Shown: piece by piece, positions 1-8,488 of the stretch
Position numbering within the stretch: the first letter of the stretch is position 1
Layout of the letters: each line of letters begins with the position of its first letter
From: Corynebacterium mycetoides
Lineage (GTDB): Bacteria; Actinomycetota; Actinomycetes; Mycobacteriales; Mycobacteriaceae
Direction: 5' to 3'
DNA: 64,000 bases
Assembly: GCF_900103625.1 (NCBI RefSeq)
Contig: NZ_LT629700.1
Coordinates: 558,001 to 622,000 of the forward strand
Position numbers and translations under genes: made by a program
Notes under the pieces: model-generated
Seen by the model: only the letters and a program-made list of their open reading frames with translations
What the model was told of the DNA's origin: nothing
Databases searched by the model: none

Positions 1-111
1 GGTTCCCGAGATGCGGAAATTGTCCACCGCCCTCAGCGTGTGTACTCCGTAGTACACGTCGGAGGGCACTTCCAGGGTTCCGAGAAGGTCTTCTTCGATT
101 CGAGTCGCCAT
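1..111 (-). CDS. aspA: aspartate ammonia-lyase, N-terminal fragment
   Basis: The minus strand from 111 to the window edge reads 37 open codons beginning [18 protein letters not shown] and continuing with [13 protein letters not shown]. This is the N-terminal signature of the aspartase/fumarase superfamily, in which the YYGVHTLRA segment is highly conserved. The enzyme reversibly deaminates aspartate to fumarate in the cytoplasm. The rest of the gene lies outside the window. It sits directly downstream of hisG on the same strand, as I recall for C. glutamicum. A second in-frame ATG lies five codons upstream, so the start is not certain. No strong Shine-Dalgarno sequence precedes either codon. 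Confidence 0.85.
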   Translation of the reverse strand, partial: MATRIEEDLLGTLEVPSDVYYGVHTLRAVDNFRISGT

Positions 112-139
112 GCCCGCCAGCATACGCAGGACCCGGCGC

Positions 140-988
140 CTAGAGCCTGGCGATTCGCAGCTCTGTGGCCAAAATCCCCTCCGCGCCCACGGCCGCGAGC
201 TGATCCATCGTCTGGTTCGCCTTCTTGCGCGGCACCATCGCGCGCACCGCGACCCAGCCGTCGCGCGAGAGCGGCGACACCGTCGGCCCGGTGATGCCGG
301 GGGTGATGGCGGCGGCCGCGTCGAGGTGCTCGCGGGCGATGTTGTAGTCCACCATGAGGAAGTTCTGCGCGTTGAGGATGCCGCGGATGCGCTCGAGGAG
401 CACGTCGTGCTCGGGGCCTCCCGCGTTGCCGCGGCGGCGGATCACCACGGCCTCGCTGCCGACGATGGGCTCGCCGAAGGGAGCGAGGCCCTGCTGCCGC
501 AGCGTCGCGCCCGTGGACACGACGTCCGCGATGGCGTCGGCCACGCCGAGCTTGATGGCGATCTCGACGGCCCCGTCAAGGCGGATCACCTCGGCGGGAA
601 CGATGGACCGCTCGGCGAGGTAGTCGGTGACAAGGTGCGGGTACGAGGTGGCGATGCGTGCGCCCGCCAGATCCTCCACCGCCCACTGCTGCCCCGCCGG
701 GGCGGCGAAGCGGAAAGTGGACGAGCCGAACCCTAGCGACATGACTTCCTCGACATTGGCGCGCGAGTCCGCGGCGAGATCGCGGCCGGTGATGCCCAAG
801 TCGAGGTGGCCCTGCGCCACGTAGATCGCGATATCCTTCGGGCGCAGGAAGTAGAACTCGACGCCGTTGTCCTCGTCGATGACGTTGAGCGCCTTGTTCA
901 CCCCACGCCCCTTGTATCCGGCTTCGCGCAGAACCTCGACCGCCTTCTCGGACAGTGAGCCCTTGTTGGGCACAGCAACCTTGATCAT
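140..988 (-). CDS. hisG: ATP phosphoribosyltransferase, long form (HisG)
   Basis: First enzyme of histidine biosynthesis: it joins ATP and PRPP to give phosphoribosyl-ATP in the cytoplasm. At 282 residues it is the long form. The N-terminal catalytic part begins [14 protein letters not shown], and the C-terminal regulatory domain starts near residue 217, including the [10 protein letters not shown] segment typical of the HisG C-terminal family. That domain usually carries histidine feedback inhibition, which is family knowledge. The start is supported by an AAAGGGAG ribosome-binding site just upstream. The gene follows hisE by 10 bp on the same strand, so the two are very probably one operon, with aspA next. 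Confidence 0.97.
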   Translation of the reverse strand: MIKVAVPNKGSLSEKAVEVLREAGYKGRGVNKALNVIDEDNGVEFYFLRPKDIAIYVAQGHLDLGITGRDLAADSRANVEEVMSLGFGSSTFRFAAPAGQQWAVEDLAGARIATSYPHLVTDYLAERSIVPAEVIRLDGAVEIAIKLGVADAIADVVSTGATLRQQGLAPFGEPIVGSEAVVIRRRGNAGGPEHDVLLERIRGILNAQNFLMVDYNIAREHLDAAAAITPGITGPTVSPLSRDGWVAVRAMVPRKKANQTMDQLAAVGAEGILATELRIARL

Positions 989-998
989 GGTTCTCCCT

Positions 999-1262
999 TT
1001 AGAGGTACTTGTACACGTCGTCCAAGGTGAGGCCGCGCTTGAGCATCATCACCTGCGTCCAGTAGAGCAGCTGGCTCATTTCCTCGGCGAGCTCCACGTC
1101 GGACTGGTATTCGGCGGCGATCCACACCTCGCCCGCCTCCTCGATGATCTTCTTGCCGATGTAATGCTCGCCGCTGTCCAGCGCCTTCACGGTCCCGGAG
1201 CCGGCGGGCCGGGAGGCGGCTTTGTCGGAGAGCTCGGCAAACAGTTCATCGAAGTTTTTCAC
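999..1262 (-). CDS. hisE: phosphoribosyl-ATP pyrophosphohydrolase (HisE)
   Basis: Second step of histidine biosynthesis: hydrolysis of phosphoribosyl-ATP to phosphoribosyl-AMP. The 87-residue protein has the all-alpha MazG-like fold, with the metal-binding acidic pattern [16 protein letters not shown] followed by [13 protein letters not shown] chose the GTG at 1262 over an in-frame TTG at 1271. It gives the family-like start VKNFDELF and lies 8 nt after a TAGAGT -10 hexamer, which implies a leaderless transcript. The TTG would fall inside that hexamer. hisG follows immediately, so hisE and hisG are probably cotranscribed from this promoter. Confidence 0.95.
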   Translation of the reverse strand: MKNFDELFAELSDKAASRPAGSGTVKALDSGEHYIGKKIIEEAGEVWIAAEYQSDVELAEEMSQLLYWTQVMMLKRGLTLDDVYKYL

Positions 1263-1270
1263 GGTATCCA

Positions 1271-1276
1271 ACTCTA
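1271..1276 (-). promoter_or_regulatory. -10 hexamer of hisE, predicted leaderless
   Basis: TAGAGT on the minus strand, 8 nt before the hisE GTG at 1262. No Shine-Dalgarno sequence is present, so transcription probably starts at the start codon. Confidence 0.6.
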
Positions 1277-1283
1277 TCGCACT

Positions 1284-1949
1284 CTAAGCGTTGGCAAGAT
1301 CCGCGTACAGTTGCAGGACATCCGGGGCGGTCGCGCCCACGAAGTCTGCCGGGTCGAAGGCGGTGACGCCGGCAGGAACCTCGTCCGCGAGCCCCAGCAC
1401 CCGGCACCCCGCCGCGGCGGCCGCGCTCATCCCCGCCCACGAGTCCTCGAACACGAGGCAGTCGGCGGGCTCGTGGCCCACCCGGCGCGCGGCCTCCAGG
1501 TACATGTCGGGGGCCGGCTTGGGGTTGTCCACCTCGTCGCCGGTGATCGAATCCACGAAGAACTCGCGTCCGACCGCGTCGATACAGGCGTCGGCAAGTT
1601 CGCGCTCGGTGTTGGTGGTCACGAGCATCGGGATTCCGGTGTCTTTGAGGGAGGTCAGGAGGCCGCGGACCCCCGGGTTCGGCTCGAGGTTGCCGGCAAG
1701 CAGCTCGGCCATGCGCGCATACATCCAGCGCTTGTGACGCGCGTAGTCTCCCTCGCCGAGGTCGACCCCGGCGTGGCCGGCGGCGACGCTTAACGTGTTG
1801 GCGAAGCTGCCACCGATCGTCTTTTCGCGCAGCTGGGGGGTGAGCCTGCGGCCCAGCCTCTCCGAAAGCTCGTAGGTGGCGATCCCCCACAGCGGCTCCG
1901 TGTCGACCAGCGTGCCGTCCATGTCCCAGAAGATGGCTTCGGGCGACAC
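1284..1949 (-). CDS. HAD-superfamily phosphatase
   Basis: A 221-residue haloacid dehalogenase-type hydrolase of the beta-phosphoglucomutase/phosphatase subfamily. Motif I is FWDMDGTLVDTE near residues 8-19, with the Asp nucleophile and the acid/base Asp two residues later. Motif II is VTTN near residue 110. The lysine and acidic motifs lie in NPKPAPDMY and FEDSWAGMSAA. A cap domain is inserted between motif I and motif II. The substrate cannot be read from sequence. The start is GTG, one base after the stop of the upstream acidic gene, so the two are probably translationally coupled. It lies upstream of hisE-hisG, but nothing ties it to histidine synthesis. Confidence 0.9.
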   Translation of the reverse strand: MSPEAIFWDMDGTLVDTEPLWGIATYELSERLGRRLTPQLREKTIGGSFANTLSVAAGHAGVDLGEGDYARHKRWMYARMAELLAGNLEPNPGVRGLLTSLKDTGIPMLVTTNTERELADACIDAVGREFFVDSITGDEVDNPKPAPDMYLEAARRVGHEPADCLVFEDSWAGMSAAAAAGCRVLGLADEVPAGVTAFDPADFVGATAPDVLQLYADLANA

Positions 1950-1950
1950 G

Positions 1951-2331
1951 CTACTCCAGCTCGGGAAGCTCGTTGAGGGCCTCGTCGTCCGCGCCGGTGG
2001 CCGCGGCCGCCCGGAACACCAGGCTCTCCAGGTCAGCCTTCTCCTCCGGCTCCAGAACGGCGTCCGCGTTCGCGGCGTTGAACTCGCCCAGCGCGGCGTA
2101 AAACGGGACGACCACTTTCTTCAGGTCCTCGCCCGCGGGGTCGTCGCCGAGGAGCTCGAGCCCGTCGAGGAAGCCCTCGATCATGGCCTTCAGTTCGGGC
2201 AGCACGGCGGGGTCGAAGGGCTCGTCCCACAGCTCCTTGTCCTCGTCGCGGAGGTAGGAGCCGGTTGCGAAAGTGCTCAGGTCGGAGATGAATTCGTCGA
2301 CGTCGTCTTGGAACTGCTCGCGGATGGTCAT
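1951..2331 (-). CDS. acidic protein of unknown function
   Basis: A 126-residue protein I do not recognise. It is strongly acidic, with Asp and Glu spread over the whole length. It has no signal peptide, no membrane segment and no cysteine, and it reads as mostly helical (MTIREQFQDDVDEFISDL at the start). It lies 23 bp after the mshC stop and 1 bp before the HAD phosphatase gene on the same strand, so it is probably part of an mshC-led transcript. Codon use looks like that of its neighbours, so it is likely a real gene. No function is proposed. Confidence 0.75.
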   Translation of the reverse strand: MTIREQFQDDVDEFISDLSTFATGSYLRDEDKELWDEPFDPAVLPELKAMIEGFLDGLELLGDDPAGEDLKKVVVPFYAALGEFNAANADAVLEPEEKADLESLVFRAAAATGADDEALNELPELE

Positions 2332-2354
2332 GGGTTCATTGTGGACGAAAACGC

Positions 2355-3569
2355 TTAGACGCGCACGCCCAGCAGACCGTCCAGAGCGCGCGCGATCATC
2401 CCGCCGTTGTCGCCTGCGGCCCCGTCGACGATCCGCAGGGCCTCAGGCGTGTCCAGGTCGTTGGCCAGGGCGGCACGAAGCTTATCGACGACCGCGGCGG
2501 CGTCGCCGGCGGGAACCTCCTTGGTCAGCGCCTCCCGCCAGCGCGCGAGCCGCTCTTCGGCCGCGGTGAGGACCTCGTCCGAGAACTCGCGGTCGCTGCG
2601 GTAGTGGTCGGCGAACAGCGCCAGGCGGATCGCCGACGGCTCGTGGCCCTGTTCTGTGAGTTTGTGCACGAACACCAGGTTCCCCAGGGACTTCGACATC
2701 TTCACGCCGTCCAGCGCGATCATGCCGGCGTGCACATAGTGGCCGGCCATGCGCGGGATCCCGTAGGCCGCCTCCGCGTGGGCCGCGGAGAACTCGTGAT
2801 GCGGGAACGCCAAGTCCGATCCCCCGCCCTGGATGGCGAAGCTCGGGCCGAGACGGTTGGTGGCGATCGCCGAACACTCGATGTGCCAGCCGGGCCGGCC
2901 CGGGCCGAAGGGCGACTCCCAGGCGGGCTCGCCCTCGCGGCGGCCACGCCAGACCAAAGCGTCGAGTGTGTCGCGCTTGCCCTCGCGCTGCGGATCCCCG
3001 CCGCGCTCGGCGAAGGCCTCCTCCATCTCGGCGCGGGTGTAGTTCGAGGCGTACCCGAAGTGGTCGGTGGCGTCGATGGAGGCGTAGATGTCACCGTGGT
3101 CGATCTCGTAGGCCGCGCCGGAAGCGGACAAAGTGCGCACCATCTCCACGACCTCGGGCACGGCCTCGATCGCCCCGATGTAGTCGCGCGGGGGGATAAT
3201 CCCCAGCACGGTCATGTCCGAGCGGAACAGGTCAATCTGCTGCTGGCCCAGTTCGCGCCAATCCACGCCGTCGCGCTCGGCCCGCTCGAACAGCGGGTCG
3301 TCCACGTCGGTGATGTTCTGGACGTAATGGACCTTGTGGCCGTTGGCGATGAGCTGGCGCTGGACGAGGTCGAAGGTGAGGTAGGTGGCCGCGTGACCCA
3401 AGTGCGTCGAGTCGTACGGGGTGATACCGCAGACGTACATGCCCACCTCGCCGTTGGCGTCGGGGGTGACGTCGACACGCTTGACTGCTTGGTCGGCGGT
3501 ATCGAAGAGGGCGAGCTCGACTGGGGTGCAGGACACCTCAGGAACCTCGGGGGCGGGCCAAGAATGCAT
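2355..3569 (-). CDS. mshC: cysteine:GlcN-Ins ligase (MshC), mycothiol synthesis
   Basis: Ligates cysteine to GlcN-inositol using ATP, the penultimate step in making mycothiol, the main thiol of actinobacteria. The 404-residue protein is a class I cysteinyl-tRNA synthetase paralogue. Zinc ligands include Cys47, Cys232 and His257, the HIGH-type motif is THLGHA at 55-60, and KMSKS is at 290-294. It lacks the C-terminal anticodon-binding region of CysS, and its N-terminal WPAPEVP segment is typical of MshC. The ATG at 3569 lies 7 nt after a TAGGGT hexamer, so the mRNA is probably leaderless. uppP lies just upstream on the same strand, as I recall for C. glutamicum. Confidence 0.96.
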   Translation of the reverse strand: MHSWPAPEVPEVSCTPVELALFDTADQAVKRVDVTPDANGEVGMYVCGITPYDSTHLGHAATYLTFDLVQRQLIANGHKVHYVQNITDVDDPLFERAERDGVDWRELGQQQIDLFRSDMTVLGIIPPRDYIGAIEAVPEVVEMVRTLSASGAAYEIDHGDIYASIDATDHFGYASNYTRAEMEEAFAERGGDPQREGKRDTLDALVWRGRREGEPAWESPFGPGRPGWHIECSAIATNRLGPSFAIQGGGSDLAFPHHEFSAAHAEAAYGIPRMAGHYVHAGMIALDGVKMSKSLGNLVFVHKLTEQGHEPSAIRLALFADHYRSDREFSDEVLTAAEERLARWREALTKEVPAGDAAAVVDKLRAALANDLDTPEALRIVDGAAGDNGGMIARALDGLLGVRV

Positions 3570-3576
3570 GCTGACT

Positions 3577-3582
3577 ACCCTA
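3577..3582 (-). promoter_or_regulatory. -10 hexamer of mshC, predicted leaderless
   Basis: TAGGGT, 7 nt before the mshC ATG at 3569, with no Shine-Dalgarno sequence between. Confidence 0.6.
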
Positions 3583-3590
3583 CAACCACC

Positions 3591-4445
3591 TTAGAGCGGG
3601 CTCATGACGCCGGTGGTGAGCAGCACCATGACGAGCAGACCCAGCGGGATCCGGTAGGCGGCGAACCAGGCAAACGAGTGGTTGGCCACGAACTTCAGCA
3701 GCCAGGCGATGGAGATGTACCCCAGCACGAACGCGATGCCGCTGCCGACGAGCAGCTGCATTCCGGTCGCGGCCTGGCCGGCCTGGGGGGCGAAGGCGTC
3801 GGGAAGCGAGAACAGGCCGGAGGCGAGCACGGCGGGGATGGCCAGCAGGAAGCTGAACCGGGTGGCCACCTCGCGGTCGAGGTTGAGGAACAGGCCGCCC
3901 GAGATTGTGCCGCCGGAACGCGACACCCCGGGGATGAGCGCTAGGCTCTGCCACAGGCCCATGATGATCGCGTCCTTCATGGTCAACTCCTCGTACCCGC
4001 GGCTCTTTGTGCCGCGGCGCTCCGCCAGGATGAACACGAGCGAGAAGAGAATCAGCACCGTGGCGGTGATCCACAGGTTGCGGAAGTTTTCACGGATGAG
4101 GTCCTTGAGCAGCACACCCAGCAGGGCGACGGGGATGGTGCCGACGATGACCATCCACCCCATGCGGTAGTCGAAGCCGCGCTTGTCCGCGTTGAACAAC
4201 CCGGCGAACCACCCGGTGAGGATCCGCCAGATCTCCCTGGCGAAGAACACGAGCACGGCGAGCTCGGTGCCGAGCTGGATGACGGCGGTGAAGCTCGCGC
4301 CCGCATCCTCTCCCCAGAACAGCTCTGAGACAATGCGAAGATGACCCGAGGAGGAGACCGGCAGAAACTCCGTCAACCCCTGCACCACGGACAGGACGAT
4401 CACCTGGAGCCAGCTCATCGGTTCGGCATCAGTTGGGATGTTCAT
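3591..4445 (-). CDS. uppP: undecaprenyl-diphosphatase (UppP/BacA)
   Basis: Integral membrane phosphatase that regenerates the C55 lipid carrier for cell-wall synthesis by removing one phosphate from undecaprenyl diphosphate. The family motifs are clear: [11 protein letters not shown] near residues 27-37 and PGVSRSGGT in the second half. There are about eight hydrophobic segments, and the length (284 residues) is normal. The ATG at 4445 is preferred because it lies 8 nt after a TAGCGT hexamer. An in-frame ATG at 4418 (MSWLQ) is the alternative. A much longer upstream open frame exists but runs through the divergent lipoprotein gene and is not coding. Confidence 0.95.
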   Translation of the reverse strand: MNIPTDAEPMSWLQVIVLSVVQGLTEFLPVSSSGHLRIVSELFWGEDAGASFTAVIQLGTELAVLVFFAREIWRILTGWFAGLFNADKRGFDYRMGWMVIVGTIPVALLGVLLKDLIRENFRNLWITATVLILFSLVFILAERRGTKSRGYEELTMKDAIIMGLWQSLALIPGVSRSGGTISGGLFLNLDREVATRFSFLLAIPAVLASGLFSLPDAFAPQAGQAATGMQLLVGSGIAFVLGYISIAWLLKFVANHSFAWFAAYRIPLGLLVMVLLTTGVMSPL

Positions 4446-4453
4446 GCCCAGAC

Positions 4454-4459
4454 ACGCTA
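4454..4459 (-). promoter_or_regulatory. -10 hexamer of uppP, predicted leaderless
   Basis: TAGCGT, 8 nt before the uppP ATG at 4445. Confidence 0.5.
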
Positions 4460-4519
4460 CTCGCGCCAGCCGCGAATTCCCGCACGGTGACGCCGGGTCC
4501 GGGGCGCGTGTCCGGTTGC

Positions 4520-4525
4520 TAGGGT
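4520..4525 (+). promoter_or_regulatory. -10 hexamer of the lipoprotein gene, predicted leaderless
   Basis: TAGGGT, 7 nt before the GTG at 4533. It lies about 60 bp from the divergent uppP hexamer, so both promoters share the 87-bp gap. Confidence 0.6.
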
Positions 4526-4532
4526 AAACCGT

Positions 4533-5570
4533 GTGAAAACGTTGAGCTTGCCGGTACTTGCCGGAGTACTGTCCGCGGCGCTGTTCCTCGCCGGGTGCCA
4601 GACATCCCAGGGTGATGAGGGCACCGAGACCGAGGCCGGGATGGGAAACGCGACTCCCGAGGCGTCGCCGCAGGCGGGTGAGGTGGCCGGTCAGCTGCAC
4701 TCCTTCGAGGCGGTCGCGGACCTGGACGCGACGGGTGAGCTCGTGGCGGTGCGTACCGCGTCGGAGCTCGCCGTGGGAACCCTGGACGCGGTGCTCGACG
4801 GCTCCGCGGAGCGCTACCCGCTGGACCCGGCCTGCGGCGACGTCTCCGCGCGCGACGGGACATTCGCCGTGGCGTGCGGCAGCGAGGTGCGCCTTATCGA
4901 CGCCTCCGGGCAGACCACGTTTGCCACCTCCGCACCCGCCTCCGTCGCCGCAGTCACCTCCACCGGGGAGGTGCTCACCGGCTCCGCGGACGAGCGCACG
5001 ATCCGCGTGTACCGCGACGGCCGCGAGATCGATAGCTTCAGCGTCGCTCGCGAGACCGACCAGCTGCTCACCGTGCCCCGCGCCGGACAGCCGGACGCCG
5101 CTGTGCGCGTGAACCATTTCGACACCACGATCCAGGATCTCGACCTCAGCGACATCGGCAATGGCCGCCAGGGCGGGACCCTGCGCGTCGGCCTGGGCGT
5201 GGGCGGGGTGGCCACGGGTGGCGACGGGCTCGTCCTCGCGGCGGACAACACGGGCTCCCAGCTGCTCGTGTACACCGCGACGGACATCATCCGGCTCCAG
5301 CAGTCCGCGCCCGTGGCGGAGAGCCCGTGGGGTGTGGCCTGGGACGGGGAGGCCTCGTTGGCCTGGGTGACGTCTACCGCCACCAATACCGCGACGGGCT
5401 ACGACATCTCGCAGGGCGTCCCGCTCGAGCGCGTGAGCGTGCCGACGGTCGCCGACGCGCGCGGCGTCGTGGCGCTAGCGGACGGCACGTTGGTGGTGGC
5501 GTCGGCAAGCGGCGGCGGCCTGCAGGTCATCGCGCCGGCGGAGAAGCACGCACACGAAGGAGCACGCTAA
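4533..5570 (+). CDS. secreted lipoprotein, beta-propeller-like
   Basis: A 345-residue exported lipoprotein. The N-terminus has a short basic start, a hydrophobic core and a lipobox LAGC at 19-22, so Cys22 should be lipidated after signal peptidase II cleavage. An acidic, low-complexity stretch rich in Glu, Gly and Ser follows. From about residue 50 there are repeated short beta-rich units of the type [13 protein letters not shown] and [12 protein letters not shown], which suggest a YncE/WD-like propeller. I cannot name a ligand. The GTG start is 7 nt after TAGGGT, implying a leaderless message. It ends 3 bp before pyrD, so the two are probably cotranscribed, although no shared role is evident. 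Confidence 0.85.
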   Translation: MKTLSLPVLAGVLSAALFLAGCQTSQGDEGTETEAGMGNATPEASPQAGEVAGQLHSFEAVADLDATGELVAVRTASELAVGTLDAVLDGSAERYPLDPACGDVSARDGTFAVACGSEVRLIDASGQTTFATSAPASVAAVTSTGEVLTGSADERTIRVYRDGREIDSFSVARETDQLLTVPRAGQPDAAVRVNHFDTTIQDLDLSDIGNGRQGGTLRVGLGVGGVATGGDGLVLAADNTGSQLLVYTATDIIRLQQSAPVAESPWGVAWDGEASLAWVTSTATNTATGYDISQGVPLERVSVPTVADARGVVALADGTLVVASASGGGLQVIAPAEKHAHEGAR

Positions 5571-5573
5571 GCC

Positions 5574-6677
5574 ATGAAAACGACCGTGTACGACGCCGTG
5601 TACGGCGCGGCGCTCAAAGCAATGTTCACGCTCGAGCCCGAACTCATCCACACCATGATGGGCGGCGCGCTCAGGGTGCTGCACACCGCTGGCCCCGTTA
5701 ACCGGGCGCTAGAGAAGGCTGTGCGGGTGCACGACCCGGTGCTGGAGCAGAACCTCTTCGGCGTGCGCTTCCCCGCCCCGCTCGGGCTGGCCGCCGGATT
5801 CGACAAAAACGCCTCCGCCGTCGACGCCTGGCCGGCGCTCGGTTTCGGGTACGCGGAGCTGGGCACCGTCACCCCGAAGGCGCAGCCGGGAAACCCGGCG
5901 CCCCGGCTGTTCCGACTGCCGGAGGACAAGGCCATTGTCAACCGGATGGGGTTCAACAACAACGGGGCGCTCACGGCCGCGATGAACCTTGAGGCGCGGG
6001 CGTCCGACGGTGTGGTCGGGATCAACATCGGCAAGAACAAGACCTCCGCCGACGCAGTGGCGGACTACCGCGCCGGCGCGTCCGCGCTCGGGCCGCTCGC
6101 CGATTACCTGGTGGTCAACGTCTCCTCCCCCAACACCCCGGGGCTGCGCGACCTGCAGGCGGTGGAGGAGCTGCGCCCCATTCTGCGCGTGGTCACCGAG
6201 GCCACGAATACCCCGGTGCTGGTGAAAATCGCCCCCGATCTGAGCGACGACGACGTCGACGCGGTCGCGGATCTCAGCGTAGAGCTGGGGCTGAGCGGCA
6301 TCGTGGCGACGAACACGACCATCTCCCGCGAGGGGCTCGTCACCGACGCGCGGCGGGTCGCCGAGATCGGGGCAGGAGGCGTCTCTGGCGCCCCGCTGGC
6401 GGCGCGGTCGCTTGACGTCCTGCGCCGGCTGCACGCGCGTGTCGGGAACGACCTGGTGCTCGTCAGCGTCGGCGGGATCTTCACGCCCGAGCAGGCGTGG
6501 GAGCGCATCACCTCCGGGGCGAGCCTCTTACAGGGCTACACGCCGTTCATCTACGGCGGCCCCGGCTGGATCCGCCGGGTCCACGCCGGGGTCGCGGCGC
6601 AGATCAAAGCCCACGGCCTGACCTCGATTCGAGACGCCGTGGGCAGCGGGCTTACGTGGCGTTCTGACGCAGGATAA
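5574..6677 (+). CDS. pyrD: dihydroorotate dehydrogenase (quinone), class 2
   Basis: Oxidises dihydroorotate to orotate in pyrimidine synthesis and passes electrons to membrane quinone through FMN. The N-terminal helical region (residues 1-55) is the membrane-association domain of class 2 enzymes. FMN-site motifs include GFDKNA at 75-80 and MGFNNNG at 125-131. The catalytic base is a serine (Ser185 in [14 protein letters not shown]), which marks class 2 rather than class 1. The C-terminal [10 protein letters not shown] motif is present. It starts 3 bp after the lipoprotein stop and has a GGAG about 11 nt upstream. Its 3' end overlaps the convergent membrane-protein gene by 26 bp. Confidence 0.97.
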   Translation: MKTTVYDAVYGAALKAMFTLEPELIHTMMGGALRVLHTAGPVNRALEKAVRVHDPVLEQNLFGVRFPAPLGLAAGFDKNASAVDAWPALGFGYAELGTVTPKAQPGNPAPRLFRLPEDKAIVNRMGFNNNGALTAAMNLEARASDGVVGINIGKNKTSADAVADYRAGASALGPLADYLVVNVSSPNTPGLRDLQAVEELRPILRVVTEATNTPVLVKIAPDLSDDDVDAVADLSVELGLSGIVATNTTISREGLVTDARRVAEIGAGGVSGAPLAARSLDVLRRLHARVGNDLVLVSVGGIFTPEQAWERITSGASLLQGYTPFIYGGPGWIRRVHAGVAAQIKAHGLTSIRDAVGSGLTWRSDAG

Positions 6678-6999
6678 GGGCGCACACCACCGCTCCGCCC
6701 GCCCACAGCAGCAGCCAGTACGTCTGGGTGGCAAACACCGCCTCGCGCGGCATGAGCACGCCGAGGATGACGAGCACGACGGCCGCGGCGAGGGCGAGGA
6801 CCTGCGCGCGCGAGCGTGGCTGGCCGCGCACGAACGTCGCGTTGGCGCCGAACAAGAGCGCCGCGAGGCAGATGGCCAGCTCGCGCGGGGTGAACTCGAA
6901 GACTCCCTCGCCGCGGAAGAACGCCACCGCGGCGTAGATGACAAGGACGAGGGCGAGGGCGATAAACGCCCCGCCGACGCGCAGTTGGATCGGGATCAT
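6652..6999 (-). CDS. small membrane protein, unknown function
   Basis: A 115-residue protein with four predicted membrane segments: about 8-28, 41-52, 66-84 and 91-108. It reads as a compact hydrophobic bundle with a basic loop (RGQPRSRAQ) between segments two and three. No family motif is recognised. It starts 6 bp after the stop of the PEBP-like gene, so it is probably the second gene of that transcript. Its last 26 bp overlap the 3' end of pyrD on the opposite strand. Confidence 0.75.
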   Translation of the reverse strand: MIPIQLRVGGAFIALALVLVIYAAVAFFRGEGVFEFTPRELAICLAALLFGANATFVRGQPRSRAQVLALAAAVVLVILGVLMPREAVFATQTYWLLLWAGGAVVCALILRQNAT

Positions 7000-7005
7000 T
7001 TTAAG

Positions 7006-7536
7006 CTAGTTCTCGTACCAGCCCCACAGGATCGCGCGGCCGATCGAGTGGAAGTAGAGGTTGAAACCCAACTGCGTCGGGTTGGCGATCTCGTCGGCGG
7101 GCAGCTGCTCGACATCCACGGCGTGGACGGCGAAGAGGTAGCGGTGCGGGCCGTGGCCCGCGGGCGGGTTCGCGCCGTAATACGTCTTCTGGCCGGAGTC
7201 GCCGGCGAGCGTGACGGCGCCGACGCCGAGGTCCTCGGTGGAACCCGCGCCGGACGGCAGCTCGGTGACGTCGACCGGGATGTTGAAAACCGACCAGTGC
7301 CAGAACCCGGACGCGGTCGGCGCATCCGGGTCGAAGCAGGTCACCGCGAGGGACTTCGTGCCCTCCGGCAGCCCCTCCCACGCCAGCTGCGGCGACACAG
7401 CGTTGTCGCCCGCCAGCGTGTCCGCGAGGCGCTCGCCGTCGACGATGTCGGTCGAGGTGAGCGTGAAGGCCGGCAACTGCTTCAGCGGTGCGTACGGGTC
7501 AGGTCCGGGAAAGCGGGGATCGTTGTAGTAACTCAT
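7006..7536 (-). CDS. YbhB/YbcL family PEBP-like protein
   Basis: A 176-residue member of the phosphatidylethanolamine-binding / Raf-kinase-inhibitor-like family. The signature anion-pocket motifs are present: FDPDAPTASGFWHWSVFNIP near residues 68-87 and GPHRYLFAVHAVD near 135-147, with the GAN-P-AGHG segment before the second. There is no signal peptide, so it is cytoplasmic. The bacterial role of this family is not settled, so no substrate is claimed. A TACAAAT sequence lies 6 nt before the ATG and could act as a -10 for a leaderless message. Confidence 0.92.
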   Translation of the reverse strand: MSYYNDPRFPGPDPYAPLKQLPAFTLTSTDIVDGERLADTLAGDNAVSPQLAWEGLPEGTKSLAVTCFDPDAPTASGFWHWSVFNIPVDVTELPSGAGSTEDLGVGAVTLAGDSGQKTYYGANPPAGHGPHRYLFAVHAVDVEQLPADEIANPTQLGFNLYFHSIGRAILWGWYEN

Positions 7537-7619
7537 GTTCCAATTTGTACCCGAAATGATTCCGTGAGATGACGGGCGAAGGAAACAACATCGGTGGAAT
7601 TATGCCCCCACCTGGCGAT

Positions 7620-7649
7620 TTGTTAACTCTACGGGAGGGGCCCTATAGT
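7620..7649 (+). promoter_or_regulatory. promoter of tRNA-Leu
   Basis: TTGTTA at 7620-7625 and TATAGT at 7644-7649 are separated by 18 bp. This is the best two-box promoter in the region, about 40 bp upstream of the tRNA. Confidence 0.6.
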
Positions 7650-7690
7650 AATCGGAGTGCCAAGCCGACCAGGCTTGTAAACATCACCCG

Positions 7691-7776
7691 GCCCGGGTGG
7701 CGGAATGGCAGACGCGCTAGCTTGAGGTGCTAGTGTCCTATTAACGGACGTGGGGGTTCAAGTCCCCCCTCGGGCA
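7691..7776 (+). tRNA. tRNA-Leu (GAG)
   Basis: A class II cloverleaf. The acceptor arm pairs 7691-7697 with 7769-7775. The anticodon stem CTAGC/GCTAG encloses the loop TTGAGGT, giving anticodon GAG at 7724-7726. A long variable arm pairs GTCC with GGAC, and the T arm is GGGGG-TTCAAGT-CCCCC. The 3' CCA is not encoded. It reads CTC and CTT leucine codons. Confidence 0.97.
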
Positions 7777-7783
7777 CAGACGG

Positions 7784-7810
7784 CCGGCTCCCTCGCGGAG
7801 CCGGTTTTTT
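7784..7810 (+). terminator. Rho-independent terminator after tRNA-Leu
   Basis: Perfect 8-bp stem CCGGCTCC/GGAGCCGG (7784-7791 with 7797-7804), 5-nt loop, then six T residues at 7805-7810. Confidence 0.92.
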
Positions 7811-7825
7811 GCATTGGAAGGACGT

Positions 7826-8482
7826 ATGACCAGATCCCGGATCGCTGTGCTCGCCCTGGCGGGGCTCGCGTTCGTGGCCGCCTGGCTGCTTCTCGACGTC
7901 CCCCCGCTCGCCGTCCTGCGCACCTGGGCCGACCAGACCGGGTACTGGTTCCCGGTGGTGTTCTGGCTTGTGTACGTCCTGATCACCCAGTTCCCCATCC
8001 CCCGCACGTTGATGACGGTCTCCGCCGGCATCCTCTTCGGTTCCGTGTGGGGCGTGGTCATTGCGCTGAGCGCGACCACAGTGGCGTCGGTAATATCGCT
8101 CCTTGTCGTGCGTTACCTTCTGCGCGACGTCGTGGAGCCGCGGCTGACCCACCCCGCCATCGCCTCGATCAACCAGCGGCTGCGCGAGCGGGGGTGGCTC
8201 GCCATCGCCAGCCTCCGGCTGATCGCCGTGGTGCCGTTTTCCATCCTCAACTATGCCGCGGCCCTGACACGTGTGCCGGTGGTCCCGTTTGCCGTGGCCA
8301 CGCTCGTCGGCTCCGCCCCCAACACGGTGATCGTGGCGGTGTTCGGCGACGCGCTGACCGGCCAGGCCAATGTTCTCGTCCTGGCGATGATGGGCGTACT
8401 CGCCGTCGTCGGAGTCGCGGGCCTGCTTGTCGACGCCTCCGTGCCCACGCGCCGGGACCCGGAAGTAAACCCGGTAGACTAG
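7826..8482 (+). CDS. TVP38/TMEM64 family membrane protein
   Basis: A 218-residue membrane protein of the TVP38/TMEM64 (VTT/DedA-like) family. It shows an N-terminal membrane segment, then the family core with QFPIPRTLMTVSAGILFGSVWG near residues 56-77, a re-entrant-type region, and the conserved R-L-I-A-VVPFSILNYAAALT segment before the last helices. Family members are proposed lipid scramblases or transporters, but the substrate here is unknown. I chose the ATG at 7826 because GGAAGGA precedes it closely. An in-frame TTG at 7814 would add four residues. The gene starts right after the tRNA terminator. Confidence 0.88.
   Translation: MTRSRIAVLALAGLAFVAAWLLLDVPPLAVLRTWADQTGYWFPVVFWLVYVLITQFPIPRTLMTVSAGILFGSVWGVVIALSATTVASVISLLVVRYLLRDVVEPRLTHPAIASINQRLRERGWLAIASLRLIAVVPFSILNYAAALTRVPVVPFAVATLVGSAPNTVIVAVFGDALTGQANVLVLAMMGVLAVVGVAGLLVDASVPTRRDPEVNPVD
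8475..8480 (+). promoter_or_regulatory. -10 hexamer of the HTH gene, predicted leaderless
   Basis: TAGACT, 8 nt before the ATG at 8489. Its last base is the first base of the TAG stop of the upstream membrane-protein gene. Confidence 0.6.
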
Positions 8483-8488
8483 ACGGCG

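Noticed and set aside
3591-5117. N-terminal extension of uppP to 508 codons
   Set aside because: It would run antisense through the lipoprotein gene. The first 220 residues lack any UppP similarity, and the family length is about 280.
7691-7810. tRNA-Leu as a prophage or island attachment site
   Set aside because: No integrase gene, no repeat of the tRNA 3' end, and normal core genes on both sides.
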